Assembly (NCBI GenBank): GCA_019693395.1
Contig: JAAMXP010000588.1
Coordinates: 4,914 to 40,067 of the forward strand
Reading direction: 5' to 3'
DNA length: 35,154 nt
From: Ettlia oleoabundans
Taxonomy: Eukaryota > Chlorophyta > Chlorophyceae > Chlamydomonadales
The translations under genes and the position numbers were made by a program. Shown here piece after piece: positions 9,253 through 19,990 of the stretch. Each line of letters opens with the position of its first letter. The stretch's first letter is position 1. The notes beneath the pieces were generated by a model that ran no database searches, had not been told where the DNA came from, and worked only from the letters and a program-made list of their open reading frames with translations.

Positions 9253-12200
9253 TTAGGTATTGAACGCAACGCCACATGTTTCCTGGAAGGTTTTGTCTGC
9301 ACAAGACAGCAGGCACCAGCAGCACGGCACCCCACCCGCCTGCATGCCGTCCCCAGCGGCGGGCGCGTCGCCTTCAATGGCCGCATAGCTAGCCATGTTC
9401 TCTGGCTGTTGCTCCTCCTGCTGCTTCAGGGCTGTGGGGTCGGCATGAGGGAGATCAGCAAGCTCCTGCAGCAGGCGCAAGTGCAACCTTACAATCATGC
9501 AAGACAAAGGAACCAGAAACCGCCATGGAATTGATCTGGGCAAGTTTACCTGGTCGATGCAAGCGATAGAATTCCGCCAGCAGGGGTGCCCTAAGCACCA
9601 GTCAAGAATGCAGCATCACAACAGCAAGCGAAATGGTACTTGTTCTCGTTCTCACCAATTCCTCAAAGTCGGCCTCTGCCTGTTTCTCTGCACGGTCAGA
9701 CTCGCTTTCTGCAGGCACCCCCTGGGGCTCTGCCATGTGGTGGGTGTCTGCATGGTGCCATTGGTGTGACAACATGTAATACAGACAGCCAAGAAAAGGC
9801 AGGGATATGTCGGGATAACTCCCATTCTAGCCCCCCACAAACAAACCTCCTGCCTGGCCTGAAAGTCTGTGCTCAGCTTGCAATCGCACTGGCACAGCTA
9901 GACAGGTTGATTAGCAGTGCTAACCATTTATTTATATCTATCACGAAGCAAGCAGTGTTGTTCCGTAGACTGTGTAGCACCTGACTGTAGCGCAATGTTG
10001 CCCACCTCGCCGCCGGTTGAGACGCTGTCGCTGGGCGACTCTGCACACAAATGGGCAGAGAGTCAAGACTGCAGGCTCTTACATACCAATGGGTGTACTG
10101 GCAGCAGCATTTACAGTACACTGCCTCAGACTTACTAGCGTTTCCCGATTTTTGGCGCAAGCATGCAGAGAAGGACATGCTGTGGAGCCGGCATGATGCT
10201 GGTTGACACTTACTGCTCCGCCTGGTGCTGCCGCTCTTGCTGAGGTGTGCGTTGATGACTGCCTCCATCAGCTCCCTGCAGAGACAAAGGAAGAAAGAAA
10301 ACACTGGCCCATGGGCATGGGTCCAAGAAGCAGCATGGGAACAGCCCCAAGGCTCCTTGAGTACCCCAGCCCTTGTAAAGGGTTAACTGGCAGCAAACTG
10401 AACGCCCACTTTTGTCCAATAATGGCAGCATTCAAGGAATGGCATGGTGAAAGTTAGAGCACAGCAAGGCGCTTAAAAGCCCAAGCGCGGGCATCGGCTT
10501 GGACTAGCATAATGAGGAAGGAAGCAACGGCTCCGAAGGGCAGAAGGGCCACAGCAATGCACCTCTGATGCGGCCTGATGCGCAGCACGGCATCCTCCTC
10601 TCCATACAGCGCCTCGCCGCCGCTGCTGCCTGCCAGTAGCAGGAGCACACAGCGGGCCATGGCCAGGCACGACGGGAAGGCGGAAGGTTGGAAAGCGATT
10701 AGAGGGATGCAGTGGGCAGCAAGTTCGCGTGGAGTATGCCAGTCCACTGGCAGCTGCAACCCAACCTGTCTTTCACTGTGTTAACTCACAGAGGTCCCAC
10801 ACTTGAGGTGGGTCAACAGGTAAGTAGGCTGCCGCTCTTACCAAATGCCTCAAAGCCTTGCTCAGAAGTGTCATTATCTTCCAAATCTGTCGCCATCCTG
10901 GCAAAGAAAGCCTCCACCGCCACACGCTGTGGCCCAGCCAGCGGAGGAAGGGCGCCGCTGGCCTCCGCTGCTGCCACTGCTGCGGCAGCAATAGCATGAG
11001 GGCTCGCAACCTCACCTGCAAGCGCTGGGGCGCAGCAGAAGGCTATGAACCAGGCGTTGATGCGACACAGCCGGAAGCTGGCATCAAGAAGGAACGATTC
11101 TACCTCGCTGCTGCCCAGCATGCACGGCAGGCAGTTGTTCATCCTGAATTCATCAACCTTCAAGCTGCTTGAATACTGGGCGTCACCTTGGCTGCGAGCC
11201 AGGCGAGCCCGTGTCTGCATCAATAGGGGCGCCATGGCACTGCGAAGCTCCCCATCTACTTGCAGTTCCTGCTCATTGCGGCCCTCACTGGGAAAGGAAC
11301 CGCAGGGTCCTGCATCACGGAGCCAACAGCAAGCTATACTGGTCTGTCTTTGCTGGAAAGCAGACTTTTGTAGGCAGCAGGCTGCGAATGGCAGGCTGTA
11401 GCGCCAAGCGGCAACAAATGGGTCGAGGGACAGGGTCTGAGCTATGAGCAGGTTCCAGCATGACTGCTCAGAGGCAAGGCAGGAAAGCGACAGGAGGTTG
11501 GGGGAAGCAGATGACAAGCACTTGCACTGGCACACGTGCTGCTTTATGCTTGGGACTGGCTACAGCTTTCACACCTGCTACTGCCAGCAACATGCTGCCA
11601 TGCAACAGGTGCGGAGTGCTTGATGCTGCAGCACCCACCTGACCCCTTGGCACTTTTGTTGGTGCTTTCTTCCTCCCCCAATTCAGCTGCAACGTCAGTC
11701 AGGAACTGCAGGATGCGCGTGCGGCGATTATGCGGCAGCGTTGGCAGCGCCGCGCTCCTTTCTGCCGCATCCATCGCAGCGGAAGCAACCACCTTGTGGA
11801 AGTAACCAGGATCGTCCTGTTGCACTGCATACAATAAAATGCAAGTGTCGCTGCAGATGTTTTGGCTGCCAGCGGCGCTGGACTGCCTTACTGTGAGAGG
11901 TTGAGGCAGGGAAGAAACGGCTGAACGGCACAGCAGTCACAATGGTCGGCTCCTGACGCTTACCCTTCCTATCTTGCAGATGGGCCCTTGCCTCCAGCAG
12001 GAAGGGCTTCATATCTCTAGCAAGCTCCTCATCAGGTGTGATCTGCTTAGCTACAAGGCCGCGACTGAAGGGACGCGTATCTGGCCCTGCACGAACACAC
12101 ATGTACAGGTCGTGCGTTGGTGGGAAGCTGATGGCCATGGGCCCACGCCCTGCAGAGCGGGGCGGGGCTGGTGACAGCAACTGCCTTGATGTTTTTCTGG

Positions 12201-12677
12201 CAGGCACCAGCAGATGCAACCTGATTTTGCACAACCTACGACTATTTCGGTTTGTTTGGCACAACAGGTTCAGCCAGATGAGGCAGCTGGGTAGCACCTA
12301 AATAGGATCGGTCGCCGCCGCTCTCAGCTTCAGGTTGACTGTTGGGGTCGAAAGCGCCCATCTTGCCCCCAGGCTCCGCAGCAGAGGGCTGAGAGCTGGT
12401 GATCTCCTCGATTGTCTTTTTGGGGTGCTCATCCTTCTTCTGCAGCATGCAAAGGGTGTTGAAAGGCTTGAAACTGTGCAAAGCACGCTCAGGAGAGAAA
12501 AGTGGTCCGGCAGCGATAAGGTGCGGCATGGGCCAGGTTCACCTTGCGGGCACTGTCGCCTTGGAAGCAGCTGGGTGGCGTCACTCGAGGCCTGCATTGG
12601 CGCACACGAACGGCTCCTCCCAAGCGGAGCACTTTGCTGGTGCTGAGGCTGAGCCGCATTTTTGTAGTCGGACGCAA
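9253..12677 (-). CDS. Unrecognised plastid-type soluble protein with an internal two-exon duplication (gene C, 473 aa, 12 exons)
   Basis: Minus-strand exons that join in phase: 12677-12543, 12439-12298, 12086-11964, 11824-11639, 11309-11187, 11015-10842, 10629-10563, 10275-10214, 10040-9981, 9729-9656, 9590-9550 and 9487-9253. Residues 1-45 (Met, then Arg/Ser/Thr/Val-rich, no acid until Asp41) resemble a transit peptide; a second Met at residue 7 is also possible. The body is soluble, with Ala- and Glu-rich predicted helices. Exons 3+4 and 5+6 look like two copies of one module: exons 3 and 5 are both 123 bp with the same phases and end in DEELARDMKPFLLEARAHL and DGELRSAMAPLLMQTRARL. Exons 4 and 6 carry AAERSAALPTL...LTDVAAELGE and AAEASGALPPL...FFARMATDLED. 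No known family recognised. The last four exons are less certain. It is divergent from gene A and convergent with the upstream plastid-type gene. Confidence 0.72.
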
Positions 12678-12876
12678 ACGACCTCAACGCGGGTAAGGAA
12701 CCGTTTTGCGTGTTCTTCTGAGTAGCTGTTAATGCAAATGATCAGAGCCTTGCTGGAGTGCCTTTGCATTTTTTGCTGACATGGCAGCTACGTCGTCGCG
12801 ACAAGCATTTTCATGCTGGTAAGACCCCTATAGTATTTGAACAATGCTACTTAAGGGCATAAGTTACATTCCGATG
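12678..12876. promoter_or_regulatory. Divergent promoter between gene C and gene A
   Basis: These 199 bases separate two start codons that point apart, so both promoters lie here. GGCAGCTACGT at 12783-12793 contains an ACGT core and recurs upstream of paralogue B (19868-19878), which makes it a candidate shared regulatory site. An in-frame ATG at 12844 would shorten the gap. The 12877 ATG was preferred because it gives exon 1 nearly the same length as in paralogue B. Confidence 0.55.
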
Positions 12877-15800
12877 CAGGTTATCGGCAGCAGGGCTCCA
12901 CAACCTGGCGCCCTGAGCAACACAGCACCCTTTCCATCTCGGACGGCCCGCATTGCCTGCCCCGTGAACGGGAGACGGTATAAAGGGCGGTCAAACCATC
13001 TCGCACGAAGCCAGCAGGTGGGCCAGTGTCGTCGCTGCCGCTGTTTGTCGCGCAACCCGCTGTCGGCCAGTCTGAATCGCACATTATGGCATGGCTAGCT
13101 ACATGGGCAAGGGTTCCGGAGGCGGCAACAGGTCGTTGACACCATCCCGTATCCCACCCACCTTCCATCCTTGGCGGCGTCCCGCCACTATCTCGCCTGG
13201 GCCTGCTTAGCACCCCTGTGCTTCAGCTCTACCCACCTCTCATGGTCGAAGCTGTGCCATCGCCCCTTATCATGCACAATCACTTGCGCAGGGGGATAGG
13301 GACCACCCAACAGGGCGACCCCTGTTTGACGACCCCCACAAGACACCGCCGCCCCACGTGCCGGTGCCGCCCTCCTCCTCCGCCTTCAAAAGCATCCACT
13401 CCTCCGACTTGGAGTTTGGCAACGACGCCATCAGCGGCGCCATACTGGAGACACCTGACCAGCTGGCGCATCAGCAGGACGAGCGCCTGCACCAGCAGGA
13501 CGTTGCGCGTGAGGCCTACCAGGTAGAGTGTGGGGCGGGATGCGGGATCCGGGTGGGCTGGTTGGGGAGGTGGATGGTAGTTAAAGGCCCTCTTGCAGCT
13601 CAGAGCTGCCAGTGGCATGTTCCCGGAGAATTTTGGAAAACCCTTTAATGGCCGGTTGGGCTGGTGCTAGTGCTAGAAATAGGCCAATAGAAGGAGTCTT
13701 TGCACAGGTGGGCAGCTGTGTTTTTTGTTCCTGCCGCCACCAAAGCTGTATCCCGTGCCTGCTGGTCTGCTCAGGCCAGGGAAGCTGCACAAGGCATTGC
13801 ACGGCTGGTGCTGGAAGGAATACAGGAAGAAGAGCGGTGCTGCATTGCGCAGGTCTGCAGGGAGAGACGGTTTCCTTTCTAACTTGAACCCCCACCAACC
13901 TTGCTATTGCTGGCACCTACTCGCCGTAAGTTTGACCATTTCTTGCTTACGAGTGCTTGCGCCTGGCCGCCTGCCTTTGGCGCCCCGCTTGATGCATTGC
14001 GCTGCAGAGGCGTGAGGCGCACCAGCAGCTGGTGGTCACTGAGAGCACAGCAGAGGAGCGGGAGGTGAGCAGGCACCTGATGTTGGGGGTTCTTGCCCCT
14101 TTGGACCCCAAACTTTACTCACCCACACCCATAAACACGCTCATTAGTGGATTCACTCACCGCCAGCCTTGCACTTCCTGGTCAACAAGTAAGTGGCGCT
14201 GGAGGTGAATGTGTTTGAGCCATGCATTGCCGTGCACTGCCGTGCATCGCTCAAACACATTCACCTCCGGCGCCACTTACTTTATGACCAGGAATTGGCT
14301 GGCAGTGAGTGCGGCAGTATTTTGGGGGAGGGGATAGTGGAGATCTAAGCCCCAGCGCGCCGGTGGTAGCTCCTGCCCCTGCAGCAGGTGCTTTGCCCCA
14401 GCAGCCGCCTGTGCCGGGCTGCTCAGCTGGCTGCTCCCTTCTGCTGCTGGCTGCCCGCCACAGCTGCCGCTGTTTTGACTCAAATTGTAGAAATTACATG
14501 CTGTCCACCAGGTTCAGGTGACTTCTGTATGCCTGCGTGTCAACCTACAAGTTCTGGCCCCTCCAAACTCTCCAAACCCTTACTACCCAGTGTGACATTA
14601 CTCATGCGTTGACACCCTCACACACTCGCGCTGTGCACCTGTGCTCATACACCCGCATCCATCCTCACACAGTCATCCTTTGCACCCTTGCCCTTACACT
14701 TACACGCTCTCCCTTGCACCCCCAGAAGCGGTACCAAGGCATCCTCCAAGCAATGGACTCGCTAGGAGCCCAGCCTGTACCCCCTGTACCGCCTCCAGCA
14801 GGGCACAGCAGCTCTGGACCCGGCCCGCGTCAACATGCCATGCGTGGGGCCAGCGACAGCGAGGGGGAGGAGCTGTCTCCTGATGGTGCGCGCCTTGCTG
14901 CGGGAAGCGGCACAGAGAACGAGGTAAGAACTCCTTGAGGCAGCACATGTGTCAGCTGGGCCATGTGTGCAGCACCTGCACCTCTACTGTCGCCGTTGCC
15001 TTTGCTTGTTGGCATTGACGTTATTGGCTTCTTTGTTTCAGTGCCTATCCTCAGTTTCTTCCCTGCACTGCACGCTTCAGCAGTCTGAGCAGCGGCACAA
15101 TTTTGCAAGGCTTTTGCAAGGCACTGCTTGTGAAACCGCATAACAAGCTGCTGGCAGTGCCAAGGCAATGTCGCATGTTGAACTGCACCTTACAGACGGC
15201 AGCTTCCCCTCACAATGCTGCAGGAGCAGGAGAGTTTTGAGTCGCTGAGGCACATAGTGGATGAGCTGGGGGAGGGGGAGAGGGCAGCGGAGCTTATCAT
15301 GAAGTCCTATCAAGGAGTGGGTGCTCTCAGCGATACACAACTTGCGCCTTTGTTCCTGACCTGCCACTGCGAGTGCCCATTGGTCACATCAGACCTGGCT
15401 ACTCCCATCGCCGGCTGCAGCAGATTACTACACCACTCTGCCAACATAGTTGGATGCCCTGCTGCCCCTGACCTCTGTCCTTGGCCCCTCCCTCCTGCCT
15501 GCAGCGCAACCTAGAGTCGGAGGCCATGGGCACAATAGACCCGGCTGACCACATGCCACACCCGGTAAGAAAAGAGATTGCATGCAAGAAATGGTCCGAC
15601 AGTGTGTATAAATGTGTCAAAAGGGTGTAGTGGGTGCTAACCATAATCCTGCCCATGTCGGCATCAAGATGGCCTGTAGCCTCTTCAGTCGACGCAGAGT
15701 GATGGCTGCGCAGGCGGCTGTGTGCGGGCCCGTCTCATGCTCTTTCATGGCAGGCGGGATACGTGATTTGCACGCTTCCTGTGCTGCAGGGTGACCGCTA

Positions 15801-18800
15801 CCTGCCACCACGTGCTGTACGGGTGCGCCAGTCACCAGGCGGGCCTTTGACTGCACGCATCAACCAGACCCACACCAGGTGAGGGGCAGCAGTCTCAGCG
15901 CCAATCTGCCCCATGCGCCGTTGCAAAATACACATATGCTGCTGGTGCTGGTGCCTCTGCCCGCCGCCGGTTTTGGTGCTCCGCTGCCACTGCTGCTGCT
16001 GCTGCTGTGCTCTTCCTGCTACTTCTACTCATTTGTGTGTTGCAGGCAGGGACAACACGCCCCTTAAAACTGCGGAAATCAGTGCAGGCTACTCACCTTA
16101 CTTGACCAGACTCTCGGTCAGCCCCTCTTGCCATGCAGGCCGCATTTTGAACGTCACCGCGTGCTGCCGCTGCCCCCAGCTCGCGGTGCTGGCGGCAGCG
16201 AGGGGCGGCAATTGGTGGCGGCACCAGCGGCAGGTGACTGGATTCCGGCAGGTGACAACCTCTCTGAAGCGCCACGCGCCCCGCATGACCCAGTGGGGGA
16301 AGAGGAGGGGAGGGAGGGACACTCTGCGGTTCCCCAGGTAGGCCCATGCCGCAGGTGCAGGTCTCACAGGCACCACACAATTGTCCTAACCAAGTCCTAG
16401 CAACATGATACCCTAGCATCCTAGGTGGGATCCTGCCAAGGTCCCATTCACATCCCACTGATCTATCAAACGTGTCGTATAGAGATATCTATCAGACGTA
16501 ACGGGGTGCCATGCGTTCTGATGTTGTATAGACGTCTGGAGTGGAGATGTCCTTCATAGCAAACCTCCCTGGTCCCCTGTGCTACAGGGGAGCGGTGTAT
16601 TGCCCGGAGACGATCAGGCAGAGGTTGGAGGGGAGGATGGTGCCTCTGGTAGCCCACCAGAAACTAACGACGACCAAATTGATTATGAGCAAGGTGAGAA
16701 GAGGAAAGCTGCAATTTGGCCTTGGCACCATACAGGGTAAAAGGGTGCTGGTCAGAACCTGCCTTGTCAGATAACTTGAACACTGATTGGAACAAGGCAA
16801 GTGTCCACCTGACCCTACAAGAACCAACCTATATTATATTACTCGGACAAAATGTCATATGTGCTGCCAATAGTGCAAACAAATTCCGCCTTGATATGAC
16901 ACTGTGACTTGCGATTTGGTCAACCTGAATGGTTTCTGCAGATGCTATGCGAGGAGCAGATGCGCTCTACTATTCCGACAACCCCGCTGTTAACGACTAT
17001 CCAACTGCAGCCAGTGGCGGGGTGGCCGGCAGTGGCGGCAACATTGATGCCCCAGGTGTGCAGCAAACATTATGCGCTGCTGCCAGCCTGCAGAGTGCTT
17101 TCCAAGTTTGCAAGCTGTAGTGACTGGTGTTGTTGGCTTCACTGTGCCATGCATTCATTCACTCCCTCTGCTCGACTTCCTGGCCTGAAGACACACAATT
17201 GCTTGCGTGCCCGCCAACGCCAGCGCCGCTCACCCCACTACCCCAACCCACCCATCCACCACCCACCTACCCACTCAGAGACGTATGATGTTGAGGGTGA
17301 CGCGCTCCGCGGCGGCGATGCCATGTTTTACTTTAAGACTTCAAACACCGGCGGAGGTGGTGACGTTGAGGAGGAGCACCGCATCCGAGAGGGGCTTGTG
17401 TGGGGTGAGTGGTGGCTCACCGGCACTCGTAGCAACTGGCTGCCAGCATCTCGTCTCATGATTGGCAGCGGCAAGGGCCCACGTCCATTCCTTCCCTATT
17501 TCTGCGCCTCCTTCTTTTGGCTTGCAAGCGTATTAAGCATAGGAACGTAAAGCACAGCGCCTTTTCAGTGCCCTTCTTGTTCACACGGCTGTTCCTGTGC
17601 CTCACTGACTTGAATGATGCAGGTGCTTTACAGAGCAGGGATGAGGAACACAGCGCCTTCCGCCGAGTTATGGAGGAATCTTCTGGGAAGGCAGGTCCAG
17701 ACCCAGATCAGGCCGCCATATCTGCACCTGCCAGCCAGACGGGCAGTACAGGCCAACGCTATCTCAACAGCGGTGCCAATGGGCGAACAAGGTTCAAGGA
17801 GCTGCATGAGCGGGCCTTTCAGCAGAGGCAGGGCAGGAAGAAAGAAAATAGCAAAGCGAAGGAAAAGCCTGAGGGCATCCTTGCGTCCCTGCGGCGGCGC
17901 CGGGCTGAGCGGCAGGCGAATGACGCGCGCATGCAGGTGCTGGCGATTAGGTTGAAGGAAGCCAGGTATGTGGATAATTTGAGAAAGTTTGGTGGACGGA
18001 TCCCTGCCTGGCTTGCTGGTACATTTCTGCTTCCTTTAGCGGTCTGCGGCAGCGCCTGAACCTCCTCTTGCATGGTTTATCACTCATACTTGATTGCAAC
18101 TTTGAAAAGCATGCCTTCTGCCGACTCCCCAAACATCATGAGTAATACTGCACCACCCCCTACCACCCACAGGAGCCCGCCTCCCATGCCCAGACCAGCA
18201 GGATTCGGCCGTGTGGTTGAGGTCGCGGTTGGCAGGTGGGTGGATGTATGAGGGCATGAGCCGCATGTAGCCCAAGGCACGAATCCACCGCCCCGTACTA
18301 GTGGGTATGGCATCTCTGCTGCGTGCTCTACACATCTCGCTCCCTCCTGCATGCAGGGCCGCTGCTATTGGCCTGGGCTCCGCTTTCTTCTCTGAGCTGC
18401 TGACTCAGCAGAGCGTGATGAGCCAGCTGCTCGGCAGGCAAGTGCACCACGTACCCTCCTTCCTCTTCTGCAGAGTGCCAATCATACCTGACAAGCAGGT
18501 AAATGTTTTGGCAGACTGCGGCGTGTCATTCACAGAATTGCATGCACTGTTCCATCATGTGCCTGCCCCTGCAGGTTCGAGGGCCCACGCCAGATCGAGT
18601 CTGCAATTGCGCTATGCCGAGGGCTGGCAGTAGCAGGTACATAGCTGCATACAGATGAGCAGTGATACTCAACAGGCATCTAACAGGCACAGCACAGTTC
18701 ACTGCTTTATCTGTTACTCATACGGCAGCAGCCTCCCCCAAATCGCCGCTGTATCCAGCCTGCTTCAGCAGCATGGCCGAATATGCAGCCGCTGGCGCCG

Positions 18801-19233
18801 CTTACTGACATCCGTACCTTCTTGCTGCTTGCAGTGCTGCTGGGTTCTCTGCTGTTCACCCTGGCTGAGCGCATCACTAGCAGCGGTGACGCTTGCCCCA
18901 GGTGGCACCCCCTGGGCTTGTCCCCTGTGGCGCAGGTGAGCAGCTGCCCCTTCGGTGCCGGCTGCGTTGCTCCATTTGGGTGAAGTTTCCATCTTACATA
19001 TTTGTGAGCTGGGGGTTGTTCAGCTGTGGAAAGGAGGAGTCACCTATGCATATTGGTGCCGCACAACGTAAACATCTATTCGTAAACACCTCAACACCTT
19101 GCCGTATTCCACGTTGCTGCTGCAGGTGTGGCTGGGGCGTGCGGCGATGGCGCTGTTTGTGCTGCTGCTGGCTTACGAGGCAGTGCACAGCAACCGGCCT
19201 GCCTTCGGCACTTTCTTCTACCTCTGGTTTTAA
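12877..19233 (+). CDS. LHC/ELIP-like three-helix protein with a very long N-terminal region (gene A, 749 aa, 18 exons)
   Basis: Exons: 12877-13017, 13292-13522, 13775-13852, 14008-14064, 14726-14923, 15224-15316, 15505-15564, 15790-15878, 16139-16337, 16588-16693, 16942-17055, 17279-17404, 17623-17965, 18173-18235, 18357-18437, 18575-18636, 18835-18935 and 19126-19233. All join in phase, and 13 match paralogue B. Residues 1-47 resemble a chloroplast transit peptide. Residues 48-620 are hydrophilic and probably disordered. Helix 1 (about 625-655) carries EVAVGRAAAIG and a later Glu, close to the LHC signature ExxNGRxAMxG. Helix 2 is VLLGSLLFTLAERI. Helix 3 carries WLGRAAMALFVLLLAYE, a second GR motif. 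The likely place is the thylakoid membrane. LHC relatives bind pigment or give photoprotection; here Asn/His of the motif is Val or Leu and the helix-3 Glu is Gln, so pigment binding is open. The intron after exon 15 starts GCAAGT where B has GTGAGT. Confidence 0.85.
14175..14294. repeat. Long intronic hairpin, 46-bp arms, 28-nt loop
   Basis: Arms 14175-14220 and 14249-14294 match as inverted repeats at 43 of 46 positions without gaps. The loop has its own small inverted repeat (ATGCA/TGCAT), and short GCCAGCC matches continue outside the arms. It lies in intron 4 of gene A (14065-14725). The shape fits a microRNA-type precursor or a miniature inverted-repeat transposon. Confidence 0.88.
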
Positions 19234-19596
19234 GATGCCCGGACAGCAATTAATGCAGAATGAATGGATCCAACATTTGAACAGCAGCATGAAACTGTGC
19301 GTGGCAGTTGATACACTTGTTAGTAGTAGCATGTGCACCTGTTCTAAACTACCTGCAGCTGATTTGTTGTTTTGCATTTGAATGAGCCATAAAGAAACAT
19401 AAATACAGCAAGCGAAATTGATCCTACTCCTCCCTGAACAGTTTGTGTTGGTTTTGTTTCCCACTTTTCCTGCCCCTTTGATTGCGGAGCCCAACTGCCG
19501 CCAATCCTGTCCGCACTCTGTAATAGTATAGCTCACGTGCATACCAACGATCTACATGCGCATAAATAGCTCATTCCCCTGTTGTCACCCTGAAAA

Positions 19597-19601
19597 TGTA
19601 A
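19597..19601 (+). terminator. TGTAA polyadenylation signal of gene A
   Basis: It lies 364 bases past the stop of gene A. Paralogue B has a TGTAA at nearly the same distance (351 bases), which supports both. Confidence 0.6.
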
Positions 19602-19867
19602 AGTGAGTTTGCAAACAAAGACATGCATGTCTTCATGCCATTGGGTGGCATCCTCATCGCGGCGGCGGTTGCAGCACGTGGCCGGCGGCTAGTGGGCAGT
19701 TAGCGGGCGAAGGGCGGCGAAGACTCAGCATTGCTTATTAGTTCGATTTTCTAGTGATCCTAGAATCTCTGTTCCATCAGAAGTGATGGAAATCTATTTC
19801 TTTCGAAGAGAGGGAGAATTCAAATGCCTGTGCTGACCTGGCACGGAGTGCACTCGAGTGCTGACCA

Positions 19868-19890
19868 GGCAGCTACGTGGCCTACGTGGC
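19868..19890 (+). promoter_or_regulatory. Tandem CTACGTGGC elements upstream of gene B
   Basis: CTACGTGGC occurs twice back to back (19873-19881 and 19882-19890), about 100 bases before the gene B start codon. ACGTGGC is the core bound by plant bZIP factors (ABRE/G-box-like). The preceding GGCAG is shared with the gene A promoter, which has GGCAGCTACGT at 12783. Function is inferred from the motif only. Confidence 0.45.
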
Positions 19891-19990
19891 CTCGGCCAAG
19901 GCCAATTTAGCGCGCATTTACGAGCCTTACAGAATCTTATTCTGTCTCGCAGTTTGCAGATCCAACCTTAAAGACACGAACTCCGTTTCA

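Larger units (their letters stand above)
19234..19990 (+). other. Gene A 3' UTR and gene B promoter region
   Basis: No supported exon lies here. TGTAA at 19597-19601, 364 bases after the gene A stop, is the likely polyadenylation signal. The second half must carry the gene B promoter; only the ACGT repeat at 19868-19890 stands out. Confidence 0.55.

Noticed and set aside
11728..12297. Minus-strand ORF of 189 codons
   Set aside because: It contains one true gene C exon, but also reads through two introns.
16909..17550. Plus-strand ORF of 213 codons
   Set aside because: It crosses two gene A exons in the wrong frame and three introns. The exon model in the other frames matches paralogue B.
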